NCBI GenBank assembly: GCA_040218535.1
Contig: JAVJRG010000012.1
Location: 310,001 to 374,000 of the forward strand
DNA length: 64,000 nucleotides
Direction of reading: 5' to 3'
Source of the DNA: Lacipirellulaceae bacterium
GTDB lineage: Bacteria > Planctomycetota > Planctomycetia > Pirellulales > Lacipirellulaceae
Notes under the pieces: generated by a model
What the model was told of the DNA's origin: nothing
The model's database searches: none
Seen by the model: the letters and a program-made list of their open reading frames with translations, nothing else
Shown: piece after piece, positions 16,607 through 26,098 of the stretch
Position numbering within the stretch: position 1 is the first letter of the stretch
Layout of the letters: each line of letters begins with the position of its first letter
Made by a program: the position numbers and the translations under genes

Positions 16607-19600
16607 CTACTCCAAGCCGAACGCCCCGGCTGGGGCGATCTCGATCCCTGTCATTTGCGTGAGCCGCTTCTTTGGCAAGAAGCGGGGTTCGACGAGGAAC
16701 CGGACTCCGACGTTGTCTTTGGCGTCGTCGATGTTCAAGCCCATCGAGACCAACAACGATTCACCGACTCGAGTGATTGAGAACGTCTGGCCGATGCTGC
16801 CCGCTTCGCTGAGATCGTAGGAAGCGCTGGCTGTGCTGATCCATTTGGGGCTGAAGCGGTAGCTGTAACTGCCCAGCAGCACGTTACTGGAGAACGGGCC
16901 TTCGATCGAGCGGAAGCCAACATAGCCGTTGCCAATCGTCGGTCGATTGAGCAGCACGCCGGCGGAGACCGTTTTTAGGCCGCTGCCGAAGAAGTCGAAA
17001 GCACCGTCGGAAACGATGCTAAAGCGGTCACCTAGGTGCCAGCGCATGTCGTAGTCTGCGAGACCAAAGTCTTGACCAAGGTTGTCGCGGTCGGAGTCGG
17101 GGAACCACGAGATGTTCGTGTCGAGCGTCAACCAGTCAACGATATGCTGACGGCCCGGCCCGCCCCGTTTGGTCTGCCAACGATGACGCATCCCTGTGCG
17201 AAGGACCGTCTGATCTTCGACGACTTCAGTTGATGGTGCCGTAACCCAACCTTGCAATCCGGAACGGATGGCGTAGAACCGAGGGTCGAATTTTTGATCG
17301 CTGAAATCAATGTTCGGCGGTAGCGTGCCATCGAACAGACGGCGGCGGAACTCGGTAATGGGAATGTCATCGAGTTCATCATAGAGCGGCAATTCGTCGA
17401 AGTTGCGATTCGAATCGGCGTAGGCGAACTCCGCGTCGAAGACCACCTTGTGGGCTAAGCCGTTCAGGTTGAACAGCGTGTCGCGGACCGTGGGGTCGAC
17501 CGTCCAAAAGGGGATACTTGCCCGGACGCCCGTCTGCATGTAGAGCCGGTCGAGGCTATTGCCATCGAGCGCCTCGCCCCAACGTGCCGCTTCGCCCAGG
17601 GCGTAAGGGACGACCTTCACGGCTCCAATCTGTAACGGCAAGTCGATTTCTTGCCGCGTCACCAGTCGCTCTCCTTGCTGGCCGGAGCCGGCTTCCCAAG
17701 GCAACGGGCTGAATTGGCCGAGCAACGTCGGCTCGCTCGGCGGCGTCGCATTGTTGAGATTGGCGTAGCCGGCTTGCGAGTGAGCAAACCAAGTAAAGCG
17801 GTCACCAAATAACGCTTCACCCAACCAGTAATGATCGGCCCTTGGAAGCCACTGCGTTTCGGTGAAGAAGGGGTTCACTTGGCCATTAGCTTCGATGGAA
17901 AACGCGCGGTTGTTGTTGAGGCGTTTGGCACGCAAGCCGGTGCGGGGCGATTTCAGTTCGTCCCATTCTTGTTCGTAATACTGTTCGAGGAACGTGCGAT
18001 CACTGGCGAGCCCCAACTCGCCGGTGATTTCCCAACCACTCGCCAAGCGTTGGCGATGCTGACCGAACGCGCGGTAGCGGAAGGCTTCCTCGGGGACGAT
18101 TGAACGACGCCCCAAGCCGAGGTTGTCCACACCGTTGTCGTCAATGCCCCACAGATCGAATCTGCCTTGAGCCGGTCCGTCGAAGTTGAACAACCCAGGC
18201 CGGTCATAGGAAAAGTCCGTGCCGACGCCGATGCCGCGGTCGCTGAGGTAGTCCGTGCTGAGTCCCCACTCGGTTCCCTCGGGCGCGTTGCGGATGCCGA
18301 AGAGCTGGTAGGCGTCGAAGTCGACCATCGCCTGCGTGCCGAAGATGTTATCGTCCCCCACGCGGACGCGATCGATGAAGAAGGAAGGCTTTTCCAGGTC
18401 AGTTGCAATCGTCGGCCAATAGAAGACAGGCAGGCCGCGCAGGTAGAGGAAGTTCCCACGGCTTTCGGCCAACTGTTGGTGATCGACCACCGGGGCGCCG
18501 GTGTTGGGGTCGATTAGCGGGGCGCCGGTTCTTCGATCAACGACCGTTTGGTGAACGTCTTCAAAGAGGATCTGCTGAGAACCGAAGTGATATGCCGGTT
18601 CTTCCAGACGGCTGGTGGTCACGAGCGCATCGGTGGCGGCGAAGTGGGAGTCGTCGAGCTGTCGAATCGCAGCGGCTTTCAACCGGACGAGGCCCTGGTA
18701 CTTGAAGTCCTCGGTCCTTGGCAGCGGTGTGAGCAGTTCCGCGTCGAGAATGATGCCAATCTGACGACGGACGTCATAGAACATGCGGTCCGCGTAAACG
18801 ATGCGGTCGCCTTGGCGGAACTCGATGTTCCCCTCCATGTAAATTTCCAGCGGATCGTCCTGCCCCTGCACACCCGCCCCACCGGCGCCGGACTCGACAC
18901 CAGAAGCCCAGACCACGGCACGGTCGGTCGAAATGTCCACCGTTCCTACAGGGCCGAGCGCACCAGGCAAGCCGTTACTTGTGAGGCCCTCGACAATCAG
19001 GCGCACTCCATTAGTGACCACCAATGCGTACTGGCCGTCGGCCTGTTGTTTCCACTCGAAGTTGTTATCGACATCGCTGCGGTTGAGAATCTGCCAGCGC
19101 CTTGTCCCAGGAGGCAAACCTTGCTGGATTCCCGGCGTCGGAGCGAATTCGGTAAATTGCGCGAGCAATAATTGATGTCGGCGGGCCGGGTCGAATTGTT
19201 CGAGACCGCGGTTGTAGATTTCCGGCTTCAATTCCGGCGCGGGCGCGGGCTGAGGGAGTTGTAACCTGAGCGGCGCGGTGGTCGTCATTCGCGAGAACCA
19301 ACGAGGGGACTTTTCGCGTCCAATGACTTTGCCCTTCTTCCTTGCTTCTGTGGATCTGCGGAAGTCAACCGAAACGTTGCCACCCTTTTCCGGCTCGAAG
19401 TAGGCGATCACTTTCTTGGTAGGTTCACGCTGGTCAATCCAGAGGATCGCTTCTTTTCCGCGAGCGTAAGTGAGGCCCTGATTCAAATAACAGTGACCGT
19501 GCAAGTGCCAGACTTCGTAAACGCCCTGTTGCCAGCGGCTGCACCAATCGGCAGCGACTGTGATGGGTTGATTTTCGTTGACTTCGGAATGGAGAACATC

Positions 19601-19822
19601 CGCGGCTTGGAGTGGGCTAGGAAGTGACAACACAAGCAGACACAACACTCGTAACCCGAAGCGTAAGCGAGGGGCCACGCTAGTTGAGTTTTTCCCTCGC
19701 TTACGCTTCGGGTTACGATTGAGGAGAAGGGAAACCGCTGCGAAGACAAACTCCGTGACGAGAACGAACAGCGCGTAACGGTTGCGCAAGAAGCGAGTGG
19801 CTCGCTTAAAGCAGTCCATCAA
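16607..19822 (-). CDS. LptD/OstA-like outer-membrane assembly protein
   Basis: A 1071-residue protein whose order matches LPS-assembly proteins. An OstA-type periplasmic domain (around YMEGNIEFRQGDRIVYADRM, about residues 330-350) precedes a long C-terminal beta-barrel with LptD-like landmarks: LRGLPVFYWPTIATD (about 463-477), FGTQAMVDFDAYQLFG, and many alternating aromatic strands to the C-terminus. The role would be insertion of LPS or a related glycolipid into the outer membrane. The N-terminus is odd: a membrane helix (about 16-34) is followed by residues 35-57 encoded by a stem-loop repeat (NPKRKRG to RLRFGLR), then a second signal-like helix. The start is therefore uncertain. It diverges from the RND exporter at 20279. 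Confidence 0.82.
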   Translation of the reverse strand: MMDCFKRATRFLRNRYALFVLVTEFVFAAVSLLLNRNPKRKRGKNSTSVAPRLRFGLRVLCLLVLSLPSPLQAADVLHSEVNENQPITVAADWCSRWQQGVYEVWHLHGHCYLNQGLTYARGKEAILWIDQREPTKKVIAYFEPEKGGNVSVDFRRSTEARKKGKVIGREKSPRWFSRMTTTAPLRLQLPQPAPAPELKPEIYNRGLEQFDPARRHQLLLAQFTEFAPTPGIQQGLPPGTRRWQILNRSDVDNNFEWKQQADGQYALVVTNGVRLIVEGLTSNGLPGALGPVGTVDISTDRAVVWASGVESGAGGAGVQGQDDPLEIYMEGNIEFRQGDRIVYADRMFYDVRRQIGIILDAELLTPLPRTEDFKYQGLVRLKAAAIRQLDDSHFAATDALVTTSRLEEPAYHFGSQQILFEDVHQTVVDRRTGAPLIDPNTGAPVVDHQQLAESRGNFLYLRGLPVFYWPTIATDLEKPSFFIDRVRVGDDNIFGTQAMVDFDAYQLFGIRNAPEGTEWGLSTDYLSDRGIGVGTDFSYDRPGLFNFDGPAQGRFDLWGIDDNGVDNLGLGRRSIVPEEAFRYRAFGQHRQRLASGWEITGELGLASDRTFLEQYYEQEWDELKSPRTGLRAKRLNNNRAFSIEANGQVNPFFTETQWLPRADHYWLGEALFGDRFTWFAHSQAGYANLNNATPPSEPTLLGQFSPLPWEAGSGQQGERLVTRQEIDLPLQIGAVKVVPYALGEAARWGEALDGNSLDRLYMQTGVRASIPFWTVDPTVRDTLFNLNGLAHKVVFDAEFAYADSNRNFDELPLYDELDDIPITEFRRRLFDGTLPPNIDFSDQKFDPRFYAIRSGLQGWVTAPSTEVVEDQTVLRTGMRHRWQTKRGGPGRQHIVDWLTLDTNISWFPDSDRDNLGQDFGLADYDMRWHLGDRFSIVSDGAFDFFGSGLKTVSAGVLLNRPTIGNGYVGFRSIEGPFSSNVLLGSYSYRFSPKWISTASASYDLSEAGSIGQTFSITRVGESLLVSMGLNIDDAKDNVGVRFLVEPRFLPKKRLTQMTGIEIAPAGAFGLE
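19651..19716. repeat. NPKRKRG stem-loop repeat inside the LptD-like gene
   Basis: Two perfect 23-bp inverted arms (19651-19673 and 19694-19716) with a 20-bp spacer. Read on the minus strand in the gene's frame they encode NPKRKRG and RLRFGLR. The element lies within the N-terminal export signal region and keeps the frame open. Confidence 0.9.
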
Positions 19823-20278
19823 TTGCCGTCGTTTGGGAATGATTGCTTCTCGTTTCGATCGCTACGATCACCGGAATGCGCACCTTGCGCGCACGACTTT
19901 CCACTCACTGTGGAAAGAATCGCGGCGGAGTATAGGAAAGCCTCACGCCGTTAGGAAGGCGAATTGCGGTAGGCTAGCAGATCGATAAACCTATACCTTC
20001 AAAGAAGTTAGGCGACCTAATATGGATAGAACCACAGAGGCACCGAGAGATGTAAAGAGGACGCGGATGAACACGGATTGAGCGGTTTTCCGCGGATTGG
20101 CATTCGCGGTCTAATATCAGCGACAGCACCGTAAAACCACGCTCCGCGTGGTTGGCTTAGAAAAGATGTATCTGTGCTGAAAGTGGCTGCACGCGCATCA
20201 AGCTTCATATCCCTAGCTCGCGGGCTAGTAAGATCTCCCCAAGTTCATTCCACGCGGAGCGTGGAGTTACAGTCGTTT
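19823..20278. other. 455-bp divergent intergenic region rich in short repeats
   Basis: Separates the LptD-like gene and the RND exporter, so it must hold both promoters. It contains fragments of dispersed repeats: ACCACAGAGGCACCGAG near 20031, two inverted copies of CCACGCTCCGCGTGG (20135 and 20250), and AGCTCGCGGGCTAG at 20215. No gene is visible. Confidence 0.6.
20135..20264. repeat. Paired CCACGCTCCGCGTGG palindromes
   Basis: A palindromic copy at 20135-20153 and an opposite-oriented copy at 20250-20264 frame about 100 bp immediately upstream of the RND exporter start. The same pair, with nearly the same spacing, recurs at 36131-36148 and 36255-36275. Confidence 0.8.
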
Positions 20279-22459
20279 ATGCGTCATTTCATCGAGTTCA
20301 CCATCCGTTGGCGCTATGCTCTGCTAGCACTTGGCCTTGTGCTAGGAATGGCTGGCGCTTTCACGGGACGGCAACTGGCTCTCGATCGTTCGATCGAGAA
20401 TATGTTCGCCCCCGACGACCCAATTCTCGTCCCCTACCGACGCTTGCAACGGACCTTCGGTGAGAACGAGCTTGTCATTGCGATCTACGCCGACGAGGAG
20501 CTGACCGAGCCAGCCGGGCGGGAGAGGATTGAGAAACTCGCTGCCAAGCTTCGCGAAATCCCAGGCGTAGTTGCGGCAGTGTCGCTATTGGATCCACCCG
20601 GCGCGATCGACTTTGAGAATGAAGAGATCGGCGCACGCTTTCGAGAGGTTTTCTCAGGATACACGCACAACACGGATCTAGATGCCGCCGGGGTGATCTG
20701 TCTGGTGGAGCGTCCCCGTGCTGAAGGTCCACCGCGTCGCGAGACGTTTGCCGAAATGCGTGCCGCGGTATCGGAGTATCCCCAAGGGGTACTGGTTGGT
20801 GAGCCGGTGCTAATTGAAGAAGCGTTCGACCTCTTGGAGATCGACGGCAGGCAACTAAACACCTGGTGCACGGCACTCGTTCTACTGGTATTGCTTGCTT
20901 GCTTTCGAAATCTTCGCTGGGTGATTCTGCCGCTGGCAGTTGTGCATCTCACGTTGGCGTTAACTCGTGCGACGCTGGTGCTGGCCGAGTTGAAACTGAG
21001 CATGGTGAGTTCGATGCTTGCGGCGATTGTCACCGTTGTGGGGGTGGCAATGGTGGTTCATGTTATCGTGCGATTCAACAATGCGATTAACGAAGGGTTA
21101 AGCCGACGAGCGGCTTTGGCGAAGGCGGCGGAGCAACTGATGGTTCCGGTGACGTTTGCCTGTTTGACGGATGCGGCAGGGTTTGCCGCGCTGATGATTT
21201 CCAAAGTTGGACCGGTGCACGACTTTGGGCTGATGATGGCGATCGGCAGCTTGCTAGTACTGCCGAGTTGTTGGTTGGTGGTTGCGGGGGTTGTGTTGTT
21301 TGGTTCGGATCGCCAAGGCGAAGTCGAAGGTGTAACGGCGAAACCGGCAAGCGGTTGGTTGGATCGGATCCTGGCAAACACTCTGAGAGTGGCACAGAAG
21401 AACCGCACCGTACTCGCGACGTTTGCCGTGACGCTTGTCGGTTTCGCCGTAGTGGGAACCGGGCGCCTCGAGCGCGAAACCGAATTCACGAAGAACTTCC
21501 GCGCCGGAAGTCCCTTGGTCAAAGCCTACGACTTTGTCGAAACTCGCTTCGGTGGAGCTGGAGTGTGGGACTTGCAGATTCCATCTCCAGCGCGATTGGA
21601 TAAAGCATTCTTGCTGAAAGTCCTGGAGTTAGAAGAAACACTCAAAGCTGAGGCGGCACAACTTGGCAAGGCGATTTCGCTGGCTGACCTGCTCGACGCC
21701 GGGGTAAATGGTTTAGGAGGGCGTTTTGTCGGGCCGATGGTGGTGCGGGGTGGGCTCGCCACCATGCGGGCGCGTATGCCAGAGTTCCTGGAGACGATTA
21801 CCAATGTCGACCCTGAGGACGATCGCCCCTGGCTGCGGATTTTGTTGCGTGCACCGGAACAACTTGGTGCTGAAGAGAAAACGAAGCTAATCAAGCAAGT
21901 TGAAGCCAAGGCCAAAGAAACCTTCCCTCAGGCCGAAGTAACGGGCTACTACGTGCTGCTTACGAAGTTGATCGAGAGCGTTCTCGCAGACCAGTGGAAG
22001 ACCTTTGGCGTCGCGACCTTGGCCGTGGTACTGATGATGGCCGTGGCATTTCGAAGTTTGCCACTGGCCGTGCTGACGATTATTCCCAACACGCTTCCTG
22101 TGTTGGTACTCTTTGGGGCGATGGGCTGGCTTGGCGTGCGTGTGAACATGGGGGCGGCGATGATCGCGGCCGTTTCGGTCGGATTGTCCGTCGATGGGTC
22201 GATTCACTACGTGCTCTTGTACCAACGCCTTCGCAAAGAAGGTTCGACGGTTGCCGAAGCACTCGCCAACGTGCAATCGACCGTGGGGCGAGCGGCGGTC
22301 TTCGCCACGTTGGCCTTGGTAGCCGGATTCGCAACGTTGGCGTTTAGCGACTTTGTTCCGACGGCTTACTTTGGAGTGCTGGTAAGCCTGTCGATGCTCG
22401 GTGGGTTGGTGGGGAATCTGGCAGTGTTGCCTTTGTTGATCGGAATAGTTGATCGTTAG
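20279..22459 (+). CDS. RND/MMPL-family exporter
   Basis: A 726-residue inner-membrane transporter of the hydrophobe-type RND (MMPL) superfamily. Helix 1 (about residues 12-30) is followed by a large periplasmic loop starting LDRSIENMFAPDDP, a five-helix bundle (about 200-390), then a second half with the same layout (helix near 400, loop, bundle near 600-726). Proton-relay-type residues occur in the bundles. Such proteins export lipids, hopanoids or hydrophobic compounds. The frame opens earlier (20174), but the upstream segment is repeat-derived, so the ATG at 20279 is preferred. It is divergent from the LptD-like gene, so a shared envelope-lipid theme is possible but unproven. Confidence 0.87.
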   Translation: MRHFIEFTIRWRYALLALGLVLGMAGAFTGRQLALDRSIENMFAPDDPILVPYRRLQRTFGENELVIAIYADEELTEPAGRERIEKLAAKLREIPGVVAAVSLLDPPGAIDFENEEIGARFREVFSGYTHNTDLDAAGVICLVERPRAEGPPRRETFAEMRAAVSEYPQGVLVGEPVLIEEAFDLLEIDGRQLNTWCTALVLLVLLACFRNLRWVILPLAVVHLTLALTRATLVLAELKLSMVSSMLAAIVTVVGVAMVVHVIVRFNNAINEGLSRRAALAKAAEQLMVPVTFACLTDAAGFAALMISKVGPVHDFGLMMAIGSLLVLPSCWLVVAGVVLFGSDRQGEVEGVTAKPASGWLDRILANTLRVAQKNRTVLATFAVTLVGFAVVGTGRLERETEFTKNFRAGSPLVKAYDFVETRFGGAGVWDLQIPSPARLDKAFLLKVLELEETLKAEAAQLGKAISLADLLDAGVNGLGGRFVGPMVVRGGLATMRARMPEFLETITNVDPEDDRPWLRILLRAPEQLGAEEKTKLIKQVEAKAKETFPQAEVTGYYVLLTKLIESVLADQWKTFGVATLAVVLMMAVAFRSLPLAVLTIIPNTLPVLVLFGAMGWLGVRVNMGAAMIAAVSVGLSVDGSIHYVLLYQRLRKEGSTVAEALANVQSTVGRAAVFATLALVAGFATLAFSDFVPTAYFGVLVSLSMLGGLVGNLAVLPLLIGIVDR

Positions 22460-22494
22460 ATTTTTTGACGCAAAGGCGCAAAGAATGTAACGCC

Positions 22495-24858
22495 CTACGG
22501 AGAAACTTCTTCCCCAACATCGGGCGAGAGCGAATACAGTAGCACATTCAACCCAATTCGTGCCGCGTCCTCTTGCGTGTACCCGCGGCATTGCTGGCCT
22601 TCGTGCTGCTCGAGAGCACAACTGATGTCGTAAGGTGAAAAGATCACGGCGAGGCGACCGTCGATTTCGATGGCTTCCAACTCCGGGGTAACTTTCAGCA
22701 CCCGTGGTCCTCGCAGCGGTTCGCCCGGCTTTGTGGCCGCCGGGTCGCGGCGTTCGACTTGGCGAATGTCAAACCCGCCCGCCTGCTCGGTCAACACGGG
22801 ATGATCATTAGGAACGCGAGTGAGCTTCTGCTCCGGCATGACGAGAGCAATCTCACGGCGGAAAGCTTCCGTGAAATCTTTACTCGCGCAGATGGAATCC
22901 ACCAAGAGCGTTCCCCCGTTGGTAAGGAACTCACGCAGTTGTTCGCGTTCCTTCTCAGTGAAACGAAAATCCTGACGGCCATGCATGAAGGCCATGTGAA
23001 AGCGTAACAGTGCTTCGTTCGCAGGAGAGACGGCGTACTCGTTCAGATCGACGCTTAGCTTTAGCTCGCCCTGCCCCGCGGCACGTAACAGATTCACCAA
23101 CGCACCAGGCGCATCATTGCATCCCCCGCCGTGTTGCAGCTTCGCGATGCGGATCGCACCGCGATTACCGAGGGCGTCGAGTTCCGGCAGTTCGGCCAAA
23201 TCGAACGCGGCCTCTTTGCCTTTAGGCTCACGGTTCGTCGCGTAGGCCAGCACATTCAAGCCGATGGAGTTTGCATCCGCGATACGCTTGGAAATCGCCT
23301 CTGGAACGTCGCGCTCGCGGCCGCGACGGTAGAGTTCCCAGGAGCAGGAGAGATCAACCTCGGAGAAAACCACGCACGTGCGGCAGCCGTACTCGACGGT
23401 CCAGAGTCGTCCGACATAGGGTGACTCAGAGTCAACGAGTTCATCGATTCGCCAAATGGGATGCTCGGGGCCGGCGCGACGGAGTTTGTACTCTTTCTCG
23501 GGAAAGACTTTGTCGAGATACCTGCGCAGGCCGGTTTCAAAATCGCTGCCGTCATTGCAACAGGCTTCAGCGAACAGAAAGCCGCCACGGTCGAGATAGG
23601 CACGCATCTTTTCTTCGGTGCCAGCCAGCTCAGGATTCTGACTGCCGCTGATAAAGAGTACCGGAGTTTGCAGCAGTTCCTCGACGGTCGAAAGCTCCAA
23701 GTCGATGATCTGCCACGTGAGGTCGAGCCCCCACCGCTTCTCAACATAGCTGGTGAGGCTGGCGACGTCGTTACGGTGATTCTGCCAGTCCTCGCCAGGA
23801 CCGTGGATCACTTTTCCCATAAGCACCGGGCGGCGACCTTTGGAAAGAAACAAGAGAGCGAAGGCGGTCGTCACACGCGTGCTGTTCTCAGAAGGCTTTT
23901 CGCCCTGCCAAAAATGGCTCAGCGAATCCTGCTCACCCAACAGGAACTCGGCTCCTTCGCGATACCAATCGTGGTCGCCGATGAATCGTCGTGCGGAGAG
24001 TCTTCCCGCTCTTTCGAGACCGTAGAGGTAGTAATAGTGCCAGAGGCTCCCCATGCCACGTACCCCCGGGTTGCGCTGCACGGAGAAGTTTCTTCCCATC
24101 CAGACCAATGCGCGTTCGAGCGAATCTTCTTCTTCGAAAGGCAGACAACACTGCAGGAGTCCCTCTTCAACCTTCGCGGACTGTCCCGAGATGTGACCTG
24201 CGCAAATGACGGTCGCACCGATGCCCGCGCATGTCATGCTCCCGGTGCCACTTCCGGTGCGATATCCCCAAGAGCCGTTGGGATACTGAGCCCGCTTCCA
24301 ATAGTCCGCGGCTAGTTGCCAGGTGCGTGGGTCGACTTTTGCGCCGACGCGTTCAGCCTCGTGCAAGGCGAGGACAGCGAATTGCGAGCAACTGTTATCG
24401 CCGCCAGAACGAGGTTGATCAGGATAGCCCCACGAGCCTGAGTTTCTCCCCTGCTGCACTTGAATTGATTCGAGCCAAGCCACGTTTTTCTGAATCTTTG
24501 GCAAGTCGCGACGAGGCTCCGCCTTAGCCAAGGCCATCGTCTGCAGGGAGACGGAATAGGTTTTCGCGGGCCCAACCTTTCTCAGAAAAGCTAGCGCTCT
24601 TTGGATACGAGGGTCCTTCACCGGCACGCCCGATTCGAGAAGTGCCAAAGTGCAAAGTGCGGTGACACCCCCTTCGTAACGACCCAGTTCGCTTTCCGTG
24701 TTGCGAAGCTCAGCGAGCAAGTACTCTGAGCCTTGTCGAATTGCCGTGCGAACACGTTCTGCGGTGAGTTCGACTTTAGGTCGCCCGCGCTGGGCTCGGG
24801 CGGATTGAGGAGTGGCCAGAATTGTCGCTAGCAGAATGAAAATGGAAAGTTGTCGCAT
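22495..24858 (-). CDS. Secreted squalene-cyclase-repeat plus DUF4159 protein
   Basis: A 787-residue exported protein with a signal peptide (MRQLSIFILLATILATPQSA). Residues about 35-340 form an alpha/alpha-barrel of prenyltransferase/squalene-oxidase-type repeats (YEGGVTALCTLALLESG; GSWGYRTGSGTGSMTCAGIG), without the catalytic DxDD of true cyclases. Two DUF4159-like domains follow, each with an L/I-F/V-x-x-G start, a GGFLF or GGTLLVD strand and a final DLSCSWE or DISCALE motif. It is divergent from the MoxR operon. In planctomycetes these families often travel together, so it may work with that operon. Activity unknown. Confidence 0.85.
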   Translation of the reverse strand: MRQLSIFILLATILATPQSARAQRGRPKVELTAERVRTAIRQGSEYLLAELRNTESELGRYEGGVTALCTLALLESGVPVKDPRIQRALAFLRKVGPAKTYSVSLQTMALAKAEPRRDLPKIQKNVAWLESIQVQQGRNSGSWGYPDQPRSGGDNSCSQFAVLALHEAERVGAKVDPRTWQLAADYWKRAQYPNGSWGYRTGSGTGSMTCAGIGATVICAGHISGQSAKVEEGLLQCCLPFEEEDSLERALVWMGRNFSVQRNPGVRGMGSLWHYYYLYGLERAGRLSARRFIGDHDWYREGAEFLLGEQDSLSHFWQGEKPSENSTRVTTAFALLFLSKGRRPVLMGKVIHGPGEDWQNHRNDVASLTSYVEKRWGLDLTWQIIDLELSTVEELLQTPVLFISGSQNPELAGTEEKMRAYLDRGGFLFAEACCNDGSDFETGLRRYLDKVFPEKEYKLRRAGPEHPIWRIDELVDSESPYVGRLWTVEYGCRTCVVFSEVDLSCSWELYRRGRERDVPEAISKRIADANSIGLNVLAYATNREPKGKEAAFDLAELPELDALGNRGAIRIAKLQHGGGCNDAPGALVNLLRAAGQGELKLSVDLNEYAVSPANEALLRFHMAFMHGRQDFRFTEKEREQLREFLTNGGTLLVDSICASKDFTEAFRREIALVMPEQKLTRVPNDHPVLTEQAGGFDIRQVERRDPAATKPGEPLRGPRVLKVTPELEAIEIDGRLAVIFSPYDISCALEQHEGQQCRGYTQEDAARIGLNVLLYSLSPDVGEEVSP

Positions 24859-24886
24859 GAGTTCATTTTACCAAGCAAACGGTCTC

Positions 24887-24960
24887 GTAGGGTATTGCCG
24901 AGGCAGGAGGCACACCATCCACCAGTTTTCGGTATGCCTCGTGCCTCGGCAATACCCTAC
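24887..24960. repeat. Long stem-loop in the DUF4159/MoxR divergent spacer
   Basis: 30-bp inverted arms (24887-24916 and 24931-24960) match at 28 of 30 positions around a 14-nt loop. The right arm contains ATGCCTCGTGCCTCGGC. Single-arm relatives ending ATACCCTAC occur at 33819, 34731 and 36068. Confidence 0.9.
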
Positions 24961-25051
24961 AGCAAAAGGCGTGCATTGTCCCTCGCACGAGCCACCGATA
25001 GAATCGAACGTTCGACCCCATACATTTCCCGAAGCATGAGGCGCCCACGCT

Positions 25052-26089
25052 TTGTCAGACACGGCCAAAAACGCACCGACGCGCAACTTGGGCGACATTC
25101 TGCAAGAATTCCGCCAGCACCGACAGATCATGCAACAAGAGTTGCAGAAGGTGATCGTTGGGCAAGATGAAGTGATTGAGCAGATCTTCGCAGCGATCTT
25201 CACTCGCGGGCATTGCCTGTTGGAAGGCGTGCCCGGGCTGGCGAAGACCCTGATGGTGAGCACGCTCTCCTCGATTCTTGATTTGCAATTCAAGCGGATT
25301 CAGTTCACGCCTGACCTAATGCCCTCAGACATCACCGGCACGAATGTTCTGGAAGAAGATGATGAGGGCAAGAGAAGCTTCCGCTTTGTCGAGGGGCCAG
25401 TCTTCACAAACATTCTGCTGGCGGACGAAATCAATCGGACCCCGCCGAAGACACAGGCGGCGCTCTTGGAAGCGATGCAGGAACGACAAGTTTCCGTCGG
25501 CCAAACAACCTACGATCTGCCGAAGCCATTCTTTACGATCGCCACACAGAACCCGATTGAACAAGAAGGAACCTATCCGCTTCCCGAAGCGCAACTCGAC
25601 CGATTTATGTTCAACATTAAGGTCGATTATCCGAGTGCTGAGGAAGAAGAGCAGATCCTCACGAGCACCACCCGCCAAGATAAACCCGAGGTGAAGAAGA
25701 TTCTCTCCTCACGAGCAATCTTGAATCTGCAGAAGCTGGTCGGCTCGGTCGCCGTGAGCGAGTATGTGATCAAGTACGTTGCAAGACTCGTCCGCGCAAC
25801 ACGTCCGAAAGATGAATCAGCGCCCCAGTACGTGCAGGAGCTTGTCGACTGGGGTGCCGGGCCACGTGCTGGACAGTTTCTCATCCAAGGGGGCAAAGCG
25901 TTGGCGGCGATGGACGGACGATTCACGGTCGCCGTGGAAGATGTTCAGAAAATCGCAATCCCCGTGCTTCGTCATCGAGTGAGTACGAACTTCCAAGCGC
26001 AAGCAGAAGGCATGACCAACGAGGATGTCATCGGGCGGTTGATTGCCGATATCCCGACGCCGGAGATTCCGAAGTATGGGGAGGGGTAA
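25052..26089 (+). CDS. moxR: MoxR-family AAA+ ATPase
   Basis: A 345-residue AAA+ ATPase of the MoxR/RavA clade, thought to act as a chaperone that activates vWA-domain partners. Visible motifs: Walker A variant EGVPGLAKT (about residues 59-67), Walker [21 protein letters not shown] (about 125-144), sensor 1 ATQNP, and the sensor 2/lid region near GPRAGQ. The start is a TTG at 25052; no in-frame ATG precedes the conserved N-terminus. The DUF58 gene follows after 9 bp, then two BatA-like membrane proteins, the usual partners of MoxR. Confidence 0.95.
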   Translation: MSDTAKNAPTRNLGDILQEFRQHRQIMQQELQKVIVGQDEVIEQIFAAIFTRGHCLLEGVPGLAKTLMVSTLSSILDLQFKRIQFTPDLMPSDITGTNVLEEDDEGKRSFRFVEGPVFTNILLADEINRTPPKTQAALLEAMQERQVSVGQTTYDLPKPFFTIATQNPIEQEGTYPLPEAQLDRFMFNIKVDYPSAEEEEQILTSTTRQDKPEVKKILSSRAILNLQKLVGSVAVSEYVIKYVARLVRATRPKDESAPQYVQELVDWGAGPRAGQFLIQGGKALAAMDGRFTVAVEDVQKIAIPVLRHRVSTNFQAQAEGMTNEDVIGRLIADIPTPEIPKYGEG

Positions 26090-26098
26090 GTTCTACTC

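Noticed and set aside
24887-24960. A CRISPR-like or IS-like origin for the GGCATACC repeats
   Set aside because: Copies are dispersed singly over the window with no regular spacers, and no transposase or cas gene is near.
24990-25025. A T-loop-like TCGAACGTTCGA on the minus strand upstream of moxR
   Set aside because: No anticodon or acceptor stem can be folded around it.
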